Below, one piece after another: positions 62,586 to 64,000 of a stretch of 64,000 nucleotides of DNA (positions are counted from its first letter, which is position 1; each line of letters begins with the position of its first letter). The notes under the pieces were generated by a model. It searched no databases, was not told the origin of the DNA, and worked only from the letters and a program-made list of their open reading frames with translations. This DNA comes from Candidatus Midichloriaceae bacterium (lineage in GTDB: Bacteria; Pseudomonadota; Alphaproteobacteria; Rickettsiales; Midichloriaceae), in contig JAQSWL010000017.1 of the NCBI GenBank assembly GCA_029266655.1, positions 1 to 64,000 of the forward strand, read 5' to 3'. A program made the position numbers and the translations under genes.

Positions 62586-63824
62586 CTATATAAACATAGT
62601 TACTGGATGCTCAACATGTGCCTTAAATTCTTGCAATAGCAATGCCGCGCCAACACCATCGATAACTCTGTGATCGCAAGAAAGAGAGACCGTCATCATG
62701 GTAGCAATTTGTATTAAACCATTACGCACAACTGGTTTTTCCTCTGCTGCACTGATGGCAAGTATACAAGACTGTGGTGGATTTATAATCGCTTGAAATT
62801 CCTTCACCCCATACATCCCTAAGTTTGAGATAGTAAAGCTCCCGCCCATAAATTCATGCGGTTTTAGCTGGTTGTTTTTAGCGCGCATTGCCAAGTCCTT
62901 AACTTCGCTTGAGATTTGAGGTATAGATTTTTGGTCTGCATTTTGAATAATTGGGGTTATTAGCCCATCTTCAGTGGCAACAGCAACAGAAATATCAACG
63001 TTGTTGTAAAGCATTATTCCTGCATCAGACCAACCAGAATTAGCTTGCGGCACTTTCTTAAGAGCTACTGCTATAGCCTTAATTATAAAGTCATTGACCG
63101 AGATCTTATACTCAGGCTTACCATTTACTAAGTGTGTTTTTGCGTTTAAATATTCCCTAGCTTTGTTTAGTTCTGTTATATCGCATTCTATGGTCAGATA
63201 AAAATGTGGTATAGTGCTTTTGGATTCCTGTAAGCGCTTAGCTATAGTTTTACGCATTTGCGTAAGTGGTAATACTTTATATTCTTCTGGATTTCTGCCT
63301 ACAACAGGTGCTGCAACACCTTTAAAGTTTAAGACATCTGCTTTAACGATTCTTCCACGCGGGCCAGAGCCGGGTATGCGGGTTATGTCAATACCATTAT
63401 CCCTTGCGATACGCTTAGCTAAGGGGCTTGCAAATATTCTTGTACTTTTAGGAGCTTCATAATGAATTACTTCTATGCTTTTGATAGACTGGGCAGGCTC
63501 CACAAGCTCAGCTTTCTTTTCTGGCGCAGCGCTAGAATTTGTATGTTTTTTTATGATCGCATCAATCGCGGCTTTATCCTCACCCTCTTCAAGCAACACA
63601 CCTATAAGCGCATTAACTTTGATGCCCTCAGATTTCTCTGCAATTAATATCTTACCTAAGATTCCAGAATCTGCAGATTCCACTTCCATAGTGGCCTTAT
63701 CCGTTTCAATCTCAGCGATAACATCTCCAGATTTTACTTTATCTCCTTCTTTCTTCAGCCATTTAGCAAGATTGCCTTCCGTCATCGTAGGAGAAAGCGC
63801 AGGCATAAGAATTTCAATTGCCAC
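62586..63824 (-). CDS. pdhC: Pyruvate dehydrogenase E2 acetyltransferase
   Basis: Core of the pyruvate dehydrogenase complex. From the chosen GTG at 63824 it has 412 residues: lipoyl domain with the lipoylated Lys in ETDKATMEVES (about 38-48), E1/E3-binding domain (about 130-165; FASPLAKRIARDNGIDITRI), and the catalytic domain ending in CDHRVIDGVGAALL with DHRxxDG. The frame extends to another GTG (63848), but AAGGG lies 8 bases before 63824 and gives the usual (M)AIEILMPALSPTM start. The E2 form with one lipoyl domain is usual in alphaproteobacteria. Confidence 0.96.
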   Translation of the reverse strand: MAIEILMPALSPTMTEGNLAKWLKKEGDKVKSGDVIAEIETDKATMEVESADSGILGKILIAEKSEGIKVNALIGVLLEEGEDKAAIDAIIKKHTNSSAAPEKKAELVEPAQSIKSIEVIHYEAPKSTRIFASPLAKRIARDNGIDITRIPGSGPRGRIVKADVLNFKGVAAPVVGRNPEEYKVLPLTQMRKTIAKRLQESKSTIPHFYLTIECDITELNKAREYLNAKTHLVNGKPEYKISVNDFIIKAIAVALKKVPQANSGWSDAGIMLYNNVDISVAVATEDGLITPIIQNADQKSIPQISSEVKDLAMRAKNNQLKPHEFMGGSFTISNLGMYGVKEFQAIINPPQSCILAISAAEEKPVVRNGLIQIATMMTVSLSCDHRVIDGVGAALLLQEFKAHVEHPVTMFI

Positions 63825-63953
63825 TGTATAACCCTTAAAAATTTTCACTATTGTTTATAGCTCTCCCAAGGACATCTATAGGCTTGGGTGCTTAACATCA
63901 TAAGTAGTTATAAAATGCAATAATGCGAAGTGCAACACCTTTGTATGCTTTAA

Positions 63954-64000
63954 CTATGCTTCCAAATCTTTTAAAATTTGTTCATAAGAAGATTTAACAA
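63954..64000 (-). CDS. Possible 3' end of a gene cut by the window edge
   Basis: On the minus strand the last bases read as an open frame of 14 codons (VKSSYEQILKDLEA) ending in TAG at 63954. It looks like an amphipathic C-terminal helix, but it is too short to identify. A CCCAAG/CTTGGG hairpin lies between it and pdhC (about 63867-63891). Confidence 0.3.
   Translation of the reverse strand, partial: VKSSYEQILKDLEA

Overview
The window is an AT-rich chromosomal stretch of an alphaproteobacterium, most likely a member of the Rickettsiales that still builds a cell wall (a Midichloriaceae/Jidaibacter-like lineage is my best guess; this is inference from gene content, with no search run). Pointers are the alphaproteobacterial DksA with a single zinc-finger cysteine, the short bacterial-type ProS, CarD, HdaA, CcmF, a CADD/PqqC-like protein of the kind known from Chlamydia and Rickettsiales, an isolated fliQ, and many dispersed palindromic repeats. 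I found no tRNA, rRNA or CRISPR array.

Layout. 0.2-6.7 kb: rpsP-rimM, then rodA-bioD-bioA (translationally coupled), ndk, a tiny lipoprotein and lysC. 6.9-11.4 kb: tolQ-tolR-tolA, a DUF4143-type AAA ATPase and an orphan helical protein. 11.4-20.3 kb: minus-strand blocks ftsK-rnd, ddl-ftsQ-ftsA-recO, trxA plus a truncated glutamine-synthetase-like gene. 20.3-24.6 kb: ccmF, dksA, a predicted tail-anchored protein and a GNAT enzyme. 25-33 kb: lon-proS, mreD-mrdA, a PagL-like lipid A deacylase, carD-fliQ. 33-41 kb: coiled-coil and membrane orphans, an rseP-CADD-MFS operon, a GNAT, and a zinc-ribbon membrane protein. 41-45 kb: dapD, dapE and argD/dapC, which with lysC feed the diaminopimelate/lysine pathway. 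45-52 kb: nrdB, rsmD, a symporter-histidine kinase fusion, orphans and an esterase. 52-59 kb: mraY-murD-ftsW-ldcA-CNNM-hdaA. 59-64 kb: an acyltransferase, a 30-residue-repeat tail-anchored orphan, and lpdA-pdhC.

A strong theme is envelope growth and division. Precursor synthesis (lysC, dap genes, ddl, mraY, murD), elongation (rodA, mrdA, mreD), division (ftsW, ftsQ, ftsA, ftsK, Tol), turnover (ldcA) and outer-membrane editing (pagL-like) are all here but scattered over several short operons rather than one dcw cluster.

The most unusual material is between genes. At least six families of short palindromic elements (called F1 to F6 here) recur. F1 (about 155 bp, ends ATACCAAATCTC/GAGATTTGGTAT) looks like a MITE and is nested inside F2 at two loci at the same point. 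F2 (about 165 bp) repeatedly forms gene ends: it supplies the last 12 codons and stop of dapD, the ribosome binding site of dapE, stop codons of other genes, and probably the -10 box of the tol operon. F3 is a multi-hairpin element whose stems differ between copies but keep base pairing. One F3 copy is split by a segment carrying a hairpin with a 45-base AG tract. Among proteins, the symporter-kinase fusion, the 30-residue-repeat tail-anchored protein, and two helical proteins with a Gly/Ala-rich hydrophobic core are the best candidates for undescribed biology.
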